Assembly: GCA_015066745.1 (NCBI GenBank)
Contig: SVNW01000001.1
Location: forward strand, 1 to 64,000
DNA: 64,000 nt
DNA from: Ruminococcus sp.
GTDB taxonomy: Bacteria; Bacillota; Clostridia; Oscillospirales; Ruminococcaceae
Reading direction: 5' to 3'
The notes beneath the pieces were generated by a model that saw nothing but the letters and a program-made list of their open reading frames with translations, was not told where the DNA came from and ran no database searches. The position numbers and the translations under genes were made by a program. Of the stretch, positions 8,855 to 18,129 are shown piece by piece (position 1 is the stretch's first letter; every line of letters begins with the position of its first letter).

Positions 8855-8928
8855 TCGAGGTGACAGGATTCGAACCTGCGGCTTCTACGTCCCGAACGTA
8901 GCACTCTACCAAACTGAGCCACACCTCG
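8855..8928 (-). tRNA. tRNA-Pro (CGG)
   Basis: A full cloverleaf reads on the - strand: acceptor CGAGGTG/CACCTCG, anticodon stem CTACG/CGTAG around loop TTCGGGA (anticodon CGG), T-loop GTTCGAATC. CCA is not encoded. The - strand hairpin at 8804-8848 terminates it. Confidence 0.95.
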
Positions 8929-9032
8929 TTGCTTTTAACATAAAAAATTATACCACAAATAAATGAATTTGTAAATACCTTTTTAAAAAAATATTAAAAA
9001 TCTGCTTTGAAAAAAAATAAAAGAGCTGCCTG

Positions 9033-9908
9033 TCAGGAGATCTTTATATCTTCCATAAAAGAATTATCAGGTGGAAGTTTTTTTAAATCTTCAGAATCAG
9101 TGATTACCGGAAGGACATCTATTTCAGGCATAAAATCAATATCTGATTTTTCATGTGGTGTATTTGTTCTTTCTGACTGCATTTGTTTTTGAATTTTAAG
9201 TTTTTCAGCTTCTTCAACGAGTGCTTTCATAGCCTGACTGTTTTCAGAGTTTTTTTCGGGAGTTAAAGCTTTATTTAACTTTTGGGCGAATCCTGTAAGT
9301 GAGTTCATGTCAGAAGTAGCAAATCTGTTTTGAGAAACATTAATATCAGGGTGAAAATAAGGATATCCGGGTTTTTCTTTTAACTTATCATGCGTTGTAC
9401 AATAATTTATGGATTTCACACTGATCCATATAGGAAGCAGAGACATGAAAGCCGATATTATAAGGTTTACTATGGTAATTATTTTTACAGAATCAAAAAT
9501 TACGTTGACCATATATCTGTTACCGTCACTGTCGGCAGCAACATCTTCGGGCACTATATTTGACAAACCTTTTGGAAGAAGCGATACAGAAGGTGCATCG
9601 GAAGTAAGGGCTGATATACAAAAAGTTACTGATGTTACTATAACAAGTAATGCTAATAACATATGAAGTAAAGTAACTATCTTACAGATACCGGCGTCTT
9701 TTTTCTTGATAAATGCCAGATAAATTATTCCGGGAACAGCTGCCAAAACAGAAAGTGATGATGTAATCGTCAGATAGATCATAGATACAGCTTCTATAAT
9801 AGCCGCCTTTTCAAACCATATCTTGATCTGGTGCATTTTATCTCTGTTTTCGTCCATTTCAGCCAGTTCTTCTCTGGAGTTTACAGTAGTATATATTCCA
9901 TTTGCCAT
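9033..9908 (-). CDS. membrane protein of unknown function
   Basis: A 291-residue protein: short cytoplasmic N-terminus, about four transmembrane segments (near residues 36-50, 52-67, 76-100 and 133-165) with an extracytoplasmic loop between the third and fourth, then a ~120-residue hydrophilic tail with a Lys/Glu/Gln-rich helical stretch. I recognise no family. Eighteen bases separate it from the stop of the preceding gene, so the two are probably one operon. The tail could be a binding platform inside the cell; that is inference only. Confidence 0.65.
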   Translation of the reverse strand: MANGIYTTVNSREELAEMDENRDKMHQIKIWFEKAAIIEAVSMIYLTITSSLSVLAAVPGIIYLAFIKKKDAGICKIVTLLHMLLALLVIVTSVTFCISALTSDAPSVSLLPKGLSNIVPEDVAADSDGNRYMVNVIFDSVKIITIVNLIISAFMSLLPIWISVKSINYCTTHDKLKEKPGYPYFHPDINVSQNRFATSDMNSLTGFAQKLNKALTPEKNSENSQAMKALVEEAEKLKIQKQMQSERTNTPHEKSDIDFMPEIDVLPVITDSEDLKKLPPDNSFMEDIKIS

Positions 9909-9926
9909 TGTGTCAACTCATTTCGT

Positions 9927-10802
9927 TTAATTTAGTAGATCGTCAATTTTTTCATATATATCGATAAGTGATGACGGAAGTTCTTCTTTTGAAATTTTTG
10001 TTATATCAGTAGGAGATATATGAACGTGATCATCCCATGGATCATATAATGTATCGCCTGAAAATACATCTTTATGAATTCTTATTACATAATAATCCTG
10101 TACTGTTTTTGAACCAAAGCAACACATCACGATTCCATAGCCGTCATCGTTGAATTTCTGTCTGAACCGTACAATATCCCTGTCATTTATTATTCTTGGA
10201 TATTTTACATTATCGCAAAGACTGTCGGCAGTGCAGTTGTTACATTCGTTTATGCATTCTTCTTCAGGAACTCTGCCGACAGAAAGATCCTGTGCATAAT
10301 ATGAAACAGCATTTATTTTATGGTCAAGATAAACTTCGGCGACAATATCTTCGTCAGGTTCGGCATCTTCTGTGATAATACGTCTTTTGTATACAGAAAT
10401 TTCTGATTTTTCGTCAAGTGTGATATCATAGTGCTTGCAGAACCATTTTAAAGTTTTGAGTGCCGACGGCATAGAATTACATAAATATCTTTCAGTATAA
10501 GCTCCCGGCTTGTCGGTTATATGCAATTCATAAACACATTCATCACTTTTTTCATAAAAAATATCTTCGATTTTTTTCATGTCCTGTATGATATGTCTTG
10601 CAAATTCGGCAGCTCTTCCGTTAAATAAAATAGTTGCTTCGTTCATAAGCATCATACGTTTTTCATAGGTTTCTGAAAGGTCATAAGCTATTTTTATGAG
10701 ATCCGTATCAGAAAAATTATAGTTATTTTTAATTATATGATCATAAAGATTTTTTTCTTTTATAAGTCTGAGTGTTTTTTGTCTGAAATCTTCATATGTC
10801 AT
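9927..10802 (-). CDS. soluble protein of unknown function with a cysteine cluster
   Basis: About 291 residues, hydrophilic, no signal peptide or membrane segment. The start is placed at ATG 10802, after GAGGTG with 6 bases spacing; a GTG five codons upstream lies within that ribosome site. Near the middle a cysteine cluster reads ECINECNNCTADSLCDN (CxxxCxxCxxxxxC), followed by a CC pair about 40 residues later, which suggests metal binding or disulphides. The N-terminal half is helical with many acidic residues. It is first in a two-gene operon with the downstream membrane protein. No family recognised. Confidence 0.65.
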   Translation of the reverse strand: MTYEDFRQKTLRLIKEKNLYDHIIKNNYNFSDTDLIKIAYDLSETYEKRMMLMNEATILFNGRAAEFARHIIQDMKKIEDIFYEKSDECVYELHITDKPGAYTERYLCNSMPSALKTLKWFCKHYDITLDEKSEISVYKRRIITEDAEPDEDIVAEVYLDHKINAVSYYAQDLSVGRVPEEECINECNNCTADSLCDNVKYPRIINDRDIVRFRQKFNDDGYGIVMCCFGSKTVQDYYVIRIHKDVFSGDTLYDPWDDHVHISPTDITKISKEELPSSLIDIYEKIDDLLN

Positions 10803-10937
10803 TTCAATACACCTCACATAATAAAAATCAGTAGCTTACAAATATATTTTCAGCCACTGAATAGGTTTTTACAAATTTGATTTTATCATAGATTACACAA
10901 AAAGTCAACATTATACATCGACAGGTATAAATATAAA

Positions 10938-10973
10938 AGCCGGAAAATCTTATCGAAAAATGATTTTCCGGCT
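10938..10973 (-). terminator. terminator of the GH9 gene
   Basis: A 12-bp perfect stem AGCCGGAAAATC/GATTTTCCGGCT with a 12-base loop lies 10 bases beyond the GH9 stop; on the - strand it is followed by TTTTAT. Confidence 0.75.
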
Positions 10974-10982
10974 GATATTTTT

Positions 10983-13568
10983 TTATTGCGGACCTAATAC
11001 AATGCCTTTTTCATGTGAAATATACTGTTTGAAATGTGCAAGGTCTGCTATATTCAGGTTTCCGTCACCTGATACGTCAGCAACTTTTTTCTGTGTGCTG
11101 TCAAGTGTATAGTCACCTATAAGATATAATGATAATATTGAAAGATCTGTAAGATCAACTTTTTTATCTTTGTTTATATCTCCGTAGGTAATATCCTCTT
11201 TGTCATTTTTGTCATCTGTATCACTGTTTTCTCCGTAAGGATGACCATAAACCAGTTCGCCTTCAAAGTATACAGGAATACGGTCTGTGTAGCCAAATTC
11301 TTCACTTAGTTCAAGTCCTTTACGGCTGTAGTCGTTTGTTGCGTCCCAGTTACTTTCATAGTTTTGGTCCTGACCTACGAGTATACCGAACTGCAGAGCT
11401 CTTGAACCATGGAAAAGTGTGCCTGTCCAGTCTATTTCTATATAGTAGATATTTCCTTCGTGATGAATAGGCTGTGAAACTGTTGCCGATTCTTTCATAT
11501 CAGTGGTAGACTGAACTTCGTCATAGTACACTTCTGTTCTTACATCGGCTATGGATTGACCTGCTTCTATAAGTTCTGTTATATCGAAGTAGTAACGTGC
11601 CTTGAGGCTTTCTGTATACAGATATCTTGGTGGTTGTGTTGTATCGTTGTGTACTCTTACGGTTATCTGTGAGCGTTCATTGTTTTCCTGTGTGATATTG
11701 CCTTCTATCCAGAAAGATGTCTTTTGCTCTTCTTTCGGAGGGAAGTTTTCTTCAGGTTTCATGTCTTCTGTACCGTAATAGTAATAGAGTCCTGCAAGAT
11801 CACCTACAACAGCGGCATTGTAGTCTACAGCAACTTCGTTGTATACATAGTCCTTTGTTATATCTCTGTGCCAGTCTTTTGAGTCAGGACCGCCTACAAG
11901 TGCTCCCCAGAGTACATGAGTCTGATCAAGAGGGTCGTCCATGCTGAATGTAGTTGAGCCATGAGCGGCACGATGATGCGGGTGGCAGGCGGAAGTTTCG
12001 GAATAGCCTACGATGTATGGTCTGTTCATAGGGTTTTTACCCATTATATATTCCATCTGTCTTTCTGCCCAGTCAGCAAATCCTGTATATTCTTCATCCT
12101 TACCAAATTTTGCGGTTTCTTTTCTGTATACCATTGCACACAGACCTGCAGCTGTGTTGTAACGGCATGAACCGTATTCGTTGAGCATCGAGAAATCAGA
12201 CGGTGTCATTGCGATATATGTCTTATCGTTTGCATCGATTTCTTTTACATGCTGATAGTCCATATTCCAGATCTCATCAGCAAGTCCTGCTGTTTTCAGA
12301 TGTGGTTCTCCTGACCAGAATTCAAGATTCCATCTGAAAATAAACCAGTCACGTTCATTATTTGTTATAGGTGCAAGTTTGGCGAAAACTCCGCCCCATA
12401 CAGTATCCCAGCAGTGTACCCAGATATTCTGCCATGTACTGCCTGTGGTTTCCATTATACGCTTTACATATCCTGTGTATTTGTAACCGCCTGTTTCGGT
12501 TACTTCCGATGTATCTACCGATACGATATGATCTATATATTCTTCATTTCCTGTGCATATATTGAGCCATACTGCAGCCCATGCAAGTTCATCATAGTCG
12601 TAGCTTGATGTATAAAATCCGCCGTCATAGCCAAGACTAAGTACCTCATTGCTGTCATCAGCTTCCTTATGAGTTTCTCTTGCAAAATCATAGAGAGCAA
12701 TGGCTTTTTCAAGACTTTCTTCAGCATATTCGGGTTCTGTATCTTTGAAGTTGAGATAATTTATAGCCAGAGAAGCGGCAGCACCTGCACACATATCCGA
12801 AGCCGGTGTTTCTACTGTAGCGAAGTATGCAGGTCTTGCGAAGTTAAGAAGCATTTTTGAATCCTGAAGTTCAGGCGGACACCAGTAGTTATGGTCGTTG
12901 TTACCTTCGCCTACCTGATAACAGAAGGCAAGAACCTTTCCGTCTTCGTCAAGATATGTTCCTTTCATATAAAAATCATTGAACCAATGGAGTACGTCTT
13001 CCATATGTTCCTGTGTGCCCGTATCCTTGTATGCATCACGGAATTCATAATATCCCCATCCAAGAGTTGAGGCTGCGTATGAACCTGGTAGGCCGAATTT
13101 AACATGGTCACCTGCATCGTGAAATCCGCCTCCGCAGTCCATAAATCCATCTCCGTCAGGGTCAAGTATATCTTTGTACTCGTCTATAAATTCCTGAGAC
13201 AGATTTGTACCGTATCTTGCGTCTGCACCTTCTTCATCAATTGGCTGGAGCGGTATATTGTAGTCTTCGGTATGACAGTCACCACGCCATTCCAGTTTTT
13301 TTGCTTTTTCACCTGTTTTGGGATCTTTGTCATATCCGCACATATTTGCGTCGTAGAAATAAAGCACATACTGAAGTGCTTTGGCAAAGTTTACTTCTAC
13401 GTCATCATACGAAAATGAATCAGGGTCGGGGAATTTGATTTCATCTTCAAAAATTTCAGGTGGTTTTTCACCTGCATCGGCAAATGCGATATGAGCAGTA
13501 ACATTGCTCATCATTGAGATACTGAGAACACCTGCGACAATGTGTTTCCAGAGTTTCGAACTTTTCAT
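10983..13568 (-). CDS. secreted GH9 endoglucanase with CBM3c-like module and dockerin
   Basis: An 861-residue cellulase. Signal peptide 1-31; GH9 (alpha/alpha)6 barrel about 55-605 with the DAGDH nucleophile-site motif (D151, D154), the conserved HHRAAHG motif (529-537) and the acid glutamate E578 in NEVAVDYNAA; a CBM3c-like module about 615-778 that feeds a cellulose chain into the active site in theme-B GH9 enzymes; dockerin 793-858 with loops DINKDKKVDLTD and DVSGDGNLNIAD. The architecture is that of processive endoglucanases. The dockerin should attach it to a scaffoldin outside the cell. Monocistronic, with its own terminator, and divergent from the NSS transporter gene. Confidence 0.95.
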   Translation of the reverse strand: MKSSKLWKHIVAGVLSISMMSNVTAHIAFADAGEKPPEIFEDEIKFPDPDSFSYDDVEVNFAKALQYVLYFYDANMCGYDKDPKTGEKAKKLEWRGDCHTEDYNIPLQPIDEEGADARYGTNLSQEFIDEYKDILDPDGDGFMDCGGGFHDAGDHVKFGLPGSYAASTLGWGYYEFRDAYKDTGTQEHMEDVLHWFNDFYMKGTYLDEDGKVLAFCYQVGEGNNDHNYWCPPELQDSKMLLNFARPAYFATVETPASDMCAGAAASLAINYLNFKDTEPEYAEESLEKAIALYDFARETHKEADDSNEVLSLGYDGGFYTSSYDYDELAWAAVWLNICTGNEEYIDHIVSVDTSEVTETGGYKYTGYVKRIMETTGSTWQNIWVHCWDTVWGGVFAKLAPITNNERDWFIFRWNLEFWSGEPHLKTAGLADEIWNMDYQHVKEIDANDKTYIAMTPSDFSMLNEYGSCRYNTAAGLCAMVYRKETAKFGKDEEYTGFADWAERQMEYIMGKNPMNRPYIVGYSETSACHPHHRAAHGSTTFSMDDPLDQTHVLWGALVGGPDSKDWHRDITKDYVYNEVAVDYNAAVVGDLAGLYYYYGTEDMKPEENFPPKEEQKTSFWIEGNITQENNERSQITVRVHNDTTQPPRYLYTESLKARYYFDITELIEAGQSIADVRTEVYYDEVQSTTDMKESATVSQPIHHEGNIYYIEIDWTGTLFHGSRALQFGILVGQDQNYESNWDATNDYSRKGLELSEEFGYTDRIPVYFEGELVYGHPYGENSDTDDKNDKEDITYGDINKDKKVDLTDLSILSLYLIGDYTLDSTQKKVADVSGDGNLNIADLAHFKQYISHEKGIVLGPQ

Positions 13569-13764
13569 GATCCACTACCTTTCTGAAGAGTTGAATTGGG
13601 GTTGATATTCATATACCGTTAAAAGTGTATGAATGCATATATATTAAGTATACTATGAATGTAATGGATTTCACAATGCAAAAAGTGCGGATTGTCGCTT
13701 GAAAAGTACACAAATTTTTTAACTGATTTATAGTCATTGTTTATATACCCGATAATTAATTTCG

Positions 13765-13793
13765 TTGACATTCGGATATTTTGTAGTTATAAT
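13765..13793 (+). promoter_or_regulatory. consensus sigma-A promoter for the NSS transporter
   Basis: TTGACA (13765-13770), 17 bases, TATAAT (13788-13793), followed 33 bases later by the start codon with a GAAGGAG site. The rest of the 13569-13826 gap between GH9 and this gene shows no other element. Confidence 0.85.
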
Positions 13794-13826
13794 TAGGTTA
13801 TATCAAATATGAAGGAGTTTTGAATA

Positions 13827-15197
13827 ATGAGCAGAGAGCGGTTAGGCAGTCGCCTGGGCTTTATTTTACTGAGTGCGGGCTGTGCAATTGGTATAGGAAA
13901 TGTGTGGAAGTTTCCGTATATGGTAGGGCAGAACGGTGGCGGACTTTTTGTACTTATTTATCTGTTTTTTCTGATAGTCCTTGGTGTTCCTGTAATGACG
14001 ATGGAATTTTCGCTTGGACGTGCAAGTCAGAAAAGCCCTGCAAAAATGTATCAGGAACTTGAACCGCAGGGAAGTAAATGGCATTTTCATGGAATAGCGG
14101 CTGTAATAGGAAACTATATTCTTATGATGTTTTATACTACGGTGTGTGGCTGGATGTTGCGGTATTTTGTTGACACTGCAAAAGGTGACTTTGTCGGACT
14201 TGATTCTTCAGGAGTAGGACAGCATTTTGAAACAATGCTCAGTCAGGCAGGTATGCAGGTTCTGTTTATGGGGATATCTGTAGCGATAGGGTTTGTTGTC
14301 TGTTCGATAGGTCTTCAGAACGGACTTGAAAAAATCACAAAAATAATGATGATAGTTTTGCTTGTGATAATGATAGTTCTTGCGGTAAACAGCATTTTTA
14401 TGGACGGCGGAGAAGAGGGACTGAAATTTTATCTTCTGCCTGACGTAAACCGTATAAAAGAGATCGGAATAGCAAATGTGGTCGTAGCAGCGATGAATCA
14501 GGCATTTTTTACGCTGAGTCTCGGAATGGGAGCTATGGCGATATTCGGAAGCTATATTGAGAAAAAGCGTACACTTATGGGTGAGGCTGTAAGTGTTGCC
14601 TTGCTTGATACATTTGTGGCTGTAGCGTCGGGACTTATAATTTTTCCTGCTTGCTTTGCCTATAATGTTGAGGTAAACAGCGGTCCGAGTCTTATATTTA
14701 TTACGCTTCCGAATATTTTTAATAATATACCGCTCGGAAGACTGTGGGGAAGTTTGTTCTTTGTTTTCATGAGTTTTGCGGCACTTTCAACAGTTCTTAC
14801 TGTATTTGAGGGAATACTGGCATGTACTATGGATCTTTTTGACTGGAGCAGAAAAAAATCTTGTATGATAAACGGAATACTCATGTTTCTGCTTTCTCTG
14901 CCATGTGCGCTTGGTTTTAACGTTTTAAGTGGTTTTAAACCTTTCGGAGAAGGAACTTCTGTTCTTGATCTTGAGGATTTTATCGTAAGCAATCTCATTC
15001 TTCCGATAGGCTCGCTGATGTTTATTTTATTCTGTACCTCGAAAAAAGGATGGGGCTGGGATAAATTTATGACTGAAGCCAATACAGGAAAAGGAATAAA
15101 GATAAAAAACGGTATGCGTTTTTATATGAGTTATATTCTGCCTGTGATCATAGTTGCTCTGTTTTTTGTAAGTATGTATAACTTCTTTAAAGGTTAA
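13827..15197 (+). CDS. sodium-dependent transporter, NSS/SNF family
   Basis: A 456-residue inner-membrane transporter with about 12 transmembrane helices. It begins RLGSRLGFILLSAGCAIGIG, then NVWKFPYMVGQNGGG, the family signature in TM1 that forms the sodium and substrate site of LeuT-like proteins. Bacterial members take up amino acids with sodium; the exact substrate cannot be read from sequence. It is transcribed alone from a consensus promoter and ended by the hairpin at 15209-15247. Confidence 0.92.
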   Translation: MSRERLGSRLGFILLSAGCAIGIGNVWKFPYMVGQNGGGLFVLIYLFFLIVLGVPVMTMEFSLGRASQKSPAKMYQELEPQGSKWHFHGIAAVIGNYILMMFYTTVCGWMLRYFVDTAKGDFVGLDSSGVGQHFETMLSQAGMQVLFMGISVAIGFVVCSIGLQNGLEKITKIMMIVLLVIMIVLAVNSIFMDGGEEGLKFYLLPDVNRIKEIGIANVVVAAMNQAFFTLSLGMGAMAIFGSYIEKKRTLMGEAVSVALLDTFVAVASGLIIFPACFAYNVEVNSGPSLIFITLPNIFNNIPLGRLWGSLFFVFMSFAALSTVLTVFEGILACTMDLFDWSRKKSCMINGILMFLLSLPCALGFNVLSGFKPFGEGTSVLDLEDFIVSNLILPIGSLMFILFCTSKKGWGWDKFMTEANTGKGIKIKNGMRFYMSYILPVIIVALFFVSMYNFFKG

Positions 15198-15208
15198 TAG
15201 AAAATAAG

Positions 15209-15247
15209 AAAAGTGTAGCGGTGCACATGCAATGCTACACTTTTTGA
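15209..15247 (+). terminator. intrinsic terminator
   Basis: AAAAGTGTAGC pairs with GCTACACTTTT around a 14-base loop, then T-rich. It serves the NSS gene and probably also the convergent gene at 15253. Confidence 0.8.
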
Positions 15248-15252
15248 TTATG

Positions 15253-15723
15253 TTATTTTTTATAACGGATTTTTTCTACCATCAGTTTATAACTTGCTTT
15301 TTTGTAGATTATAAAAGGAATGAGCCCCAGAATCCATAAGCCCGGAAGGCATATATACACTGCTAAAAGATTCCATGGGGTTATAATTATAGATGCTGTC
15401 ATCATGTATAGAGTAAAAAAAATACCACCAAATACTATGTACATAACAAAATGTATATTATTTATTTTCTTAGAATATGACCATAGAACAGTCAGAATCA
15501 GATCCAGTAAAATTACCGGTATTATAATGTGAAAATAAGGATTAGATCCGCTATATATACGTAAAAGATTTGATTTTTCATCTGAATATAAGGTAGCAAG
15601 GTTAAGCGTCAGCAGTGCTGTTTGAGCAATACGAAATATTATAGAAAAATTTATAGCTGTTTGTGCTGATTTTATAGATTCAGCATTTTCGATTTTGTGA
15701 ATATCTGTGTTTGAATTTTCCAT
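15253..15723 (-). CDS. small four-helix membrane protein of unknown function
   Basis: A 156-residue protein with four hydrophobic segments (about residues 24-44, 62-82, 92-112, 118-140) and a basic C-terminus. AGAGGGG lies 8 bases before the ATG. No family recognised. It stands alone, convergent with the transporter gene; the upstream gap before the SRP RNA promoter holds nothing else visible. Confidence 0.6.
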   Translation of the reverse strand: MENSNTDIHKIENAESIKSAQTAINFSIIFRIAQTALLTLNLATLYSDEKSNLLRIYSGSNPYFHIIIPVILLDLILTVLWSYSKKINNIHFVMYIVFGGIFFTLYMMTASIIITPWNLLAVYICLPGLWILGLIPFIIYKKASYKLMVEKIRYKK

Positions 15724-15880
15724 ATCAATAACCCCTCTTGTAAATTAATATATATATATTTTAGCATATAAGTTATTTGAAATCAATAAAAAACGTGGAT
15801 TTTTGTCTGGTTGTATTGTGCGGAGGCATTTTTTAGAAAATCTGTTTTGAAATTTTTTTATTTATGTTTTGTAAAAAGTA

Positions 15881-15909
15881 TTGATTTTTAAAAAAATATA
15901 TGGTATAAT
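15881..15909 (+). promoter_or_regulatory. sigma-A promoter of the SRP RNA
   Basis: TTGATT (15881-15886), 17 bases, TATAAT (15904-15909) with a TGG extended -10; predicted transcript start near 15916. It may also drive dnaX by read-through. Confidence 0.85.
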
Positions 15910-15916
15910 AATAAAA

Positions 15917-16102
15917 GTTTTGAGGGTGAAGAGCCCTTAGCCTCTAACATCTACTTAGTCTAGAGAGTTATCCGGAATATAGGTGTGCGGGCCCTGTGCA
16001 ACGAGACACCGTGAACCATGTCAGGCGGGGAACCGAGCAGCATTAAGCGGACCGTTTTGTGTGCCGCAGCAAGCCTGCACACCTATGTTTCGGATATTTT
16101 TA
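15917..16102 (+). ncRNA. ffs: signal recognition particle RNA (scRNA)
   Basis: The core helix-8 signature GTGAACCATGTCAGG ... GAGCAGCATTAAG is present at about 16010-16048. It sits within a long rod whose arms pair (ATCCGGAATATAGGTGTGC near 15970-15988 with GCACACCTATGTTTCGGAT near 16077-16096). The upstream stretch 15920-15968 can form two small hairpins and probably is the Alu-type domain, as in Bacillus, so the 5' end is set at the predicted start site. A T-rich tract follows. The RNA joins Ffh to target membrane proteins. Its place just upstream of dnaX matches Bacillus gene order. The 5' boundary is uncertain by tens of bases. Confidence 0.85.
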
Positions 16103-16129
16103 TTATCTTTTTTAAGGAAGGAATTCGGA

Positions 16130-17710
16130 ATGTATACAGCTTTATACAGACGGTGGAGACCGCTTACGTTTGATGATGTGGTTTCTCAGCCACACATTAC
16201 GACTACTCTGAAAAATCAGATAATAAATAATAAAACAGCTCATGCATATTTGTTTACAGGTTCAAGAGGAACAGGTAAGACAACATGTGCCAGAATTTTT
16301 GCAAAAGCTATAAACTGCGAACATTCATCAGACGGAGCACCATGCCTTGAGTGTGATATCTGTCGTGATGCAGATGATTTCGCACTGGCCGATATAATAG
16401 AAATAGATGCCGCTTCAAACAACGGCGTTGAAGATATACGTGATCTCCGTGACGGAGCAGTATTTACACCTGAAAGATGTAAATATAAAGTTTATATTAT
16501 AGACGAAGTACATATGCTTTCAGTAAATGCATTCAATGCTTTACTCAAGATAATGGAAGAACCTCCGTCTTATGTGAAGTTTATACTCGCAACAACCGAG
16601 ATACACAAGGTACCTGCCACTATAGCATCAAGATGTCAGCGGTACGATTTTAAACGCATCGTTGCAGATGATATCGCAAAGAGACTGCTGTATATAGCGT
16701 CACAGGAAAAAATCCTGCTTGATGACGATGCGGCTTTCCTTATAGCAAAGCTGGCTGATGGCGGAATGAGAGATGCGCTCTCACTCCTCGATCAATGCAT
16801 GGCTTTTTCTGAAAACATAGATACCCGGACAGTGTCAACGGCAGCCGGAATAGCAGGAAGAGATCAGGTTTTTGGTATAATCGGTTCAATACTTGATAAA
16901 AAACCTGAAAAAGGTATCGCCTATATAGATGAGCTTTATTCAGGCTCAAAGGATATGGCACGTCTTTGTGAGGAAATTATTTTTCAGTTCAGAAATATAA
17001 TGCTTATAAAAATAGATCCGGGACAGACAAGTCTTTTATCATGTATGCCCGATGAAATCGAAATTTTAAAAGAACTTGCCCAGAAGACAGACCTTCAGAC
17101 TGTAATGTCATATCTTACGGATATGCAGGAGTGCAGTGAGAAGATGGTAAGGGCTATAAATAAAAGAGTAGAACTCGAAATGTGCATAATAAGACTTGCT
17201 TCGGGAATGTCTGCTAAAACAGCATCTGTTCCCGCAGATTTAAGTTCCAGACTTGACGAGATGGAAAAAATGATATCAAGAGCGGTATCGGGGAAGAGTG
17301 TATCGGCAACGTCAGCTGCCAGAACAGCTACAGCCGAATACAACAGACCGGACGAACCGCAGGTTGATTTTTCAAAACTCAATCAGAAAGATTTCAGACC
17401 GGTTCCAAACTGGGCGGAAGTACTGGAAAAATTCTCAGAAACAAATCCTGCCGTAAGTGCAAGCCTTACGGATTCGAAGGCTTTTGTAAACGGTAACGGA
17501 TTGTTTATAATAGCAAATAATCCTTTCTTTATAACGCTTTTTCGTAACAAGGAACATGCTGCGATGCTCGGTGATGCAATAGAAAGTGTACTCGGAAAGA
17601 GATATGCTATAAGGGCCAAATGCAACGCTGAGGCAACTAAAGAAGAAAAAAATGCTATCAAGCTGATTGAAAAGGCTAAAAGTTCCGAGATAGAAACATC
17701 TCTCGAATAA
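16130..17710 (+). CDS. dnaX: DNA polymerase III subunits gamma/tau
   Basis: A 526-residue clamp-loader ATPase. From ATG 16130: Walker A GSRGTGKT (44-51), zinc cysteines C63, C72, C75, C78, Walker B YIIDEVH (122-128), sensor LATTE near 153, then a lid, oligomerisation domain and a variable C-terminal tail. AAGGAAGG precedes the ATG. The open frame extends upstream to 15983, but that part lies on the SRP RNA and is not coding. It loads the beta clamp at the replication fork. First protein gene of the dnaX-ebfC-recR group. Confidence 0.97.
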   Translation: MYTALYRRWRPLTFDDVVSQPHITTTLKNQIINNKTAHAYLFTGSRGTGKTTCARIFAKAINCEHSSDGAPCLECDICRDADDFALADIIEIDAASNNGVEDIRDLRDGAVFTPERCKYKVYIIDEVHMLSVNAFNALLKIMEEPPSYVKFILATTEIHKVPATIASRCQRYDFKRIVADDIAKRLLYIASQEKILLDDDAAFLIAKLADGGMRDALSLLDQCMAFSENIDTRTVSTAAGIAGRDQVFGIIGSILDKKPEKGIAYIDELYSGSKDMARLCEEIIFQFRNIMLIKIDPGQTSLLSCMPDEIEILKELAQKTDLQTVMSYLTDMQECSEKMVRAINKRVELEMCIIRLASGMSAKTASVPADLSSRLDEMEKMISRAVSGKSVSATSAARTATAEYNRPDEPQVDFSKLNQKDFRPVPNWAEVLEKFSETNPAVSASLTDSKAFVNGNGLFIIANNPFFITLFRNKEHAAMLGDAIESVLGKRYAIRAKCNAEATKEEKNAIKLIEKAKSSEIETSLE

Positions 17711-17774
17711 AGCTGATTTGTCAGCAACAAATAAAATATTTTTTAAAATTTAAAAAAAGAGGAGTTAGTAAAAT

Positions 17775-18125
17775 ATGAAAGCAAGAGTACCAAAACAGAA
17801 CGCCGGCGGCGGCGCACAGAATATGAACGCAATGATCAAACAGGCTCAGAAAATGCAGGACGAAATCACAAAGCTTCAGGACGACATCGAAGAACGTGAA
17901 TTTACAGCAACAGCCGGTGGCGGTGCTGTAGAAGTTGTTCTTTACGGTAAAAAGGCTATCAAGTCACTCACAATCAAGCCTGATGTTGTTGACAAGGAAG
18001 ATATCGAAATGCTTCAGGATCTCGTTATCAGCGCTGTAAACGAAGCAATTTCAAAGATTGAAGAAACAACAGAAGAAGAAATGTCCAAGATCACTGGTGG
18101 CGTTTCACTTCCTGGCTTATTCTAA
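17775..18125 (+). CDS. YbaB/EbfC family nucleoid-associated protein
   Basis: A 116-residue member of the family found between dnaX and recR in most bacteria. It has a Gly-rich N-terminus, MNAMIKQAQKMQDEITKLQD helix, then GGGAVEVVLYGKKAIKSL and DVVDKEDIEMLQDL, all usual. It dimerises and binds DNA; the physiological role is unclear. An AGAGGAG site precedes the ATG; recR starts 4 bases after its stop. Confidence 0.96.
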   Translation: MKARVPKQNAGGGAQNMNAMIKQAQKMQDEITKLQDDIEEREFTATAGGGAVEVVLYGKKAIKSLTIKPDVVDKEDIEMLQDLVISAVNEAISKIEETTEEEMSKITGGVSLPGLF

Positions 18126-18129
18126 TTAA

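Noticed and set aside
15983..16129. N-terminal extension of dnaX
   Set aside because: It lies on the SRP RNA, has no ribosome site, and DnaX homology starts exactly at ATG 16130, which has AAGGAAGG before it.
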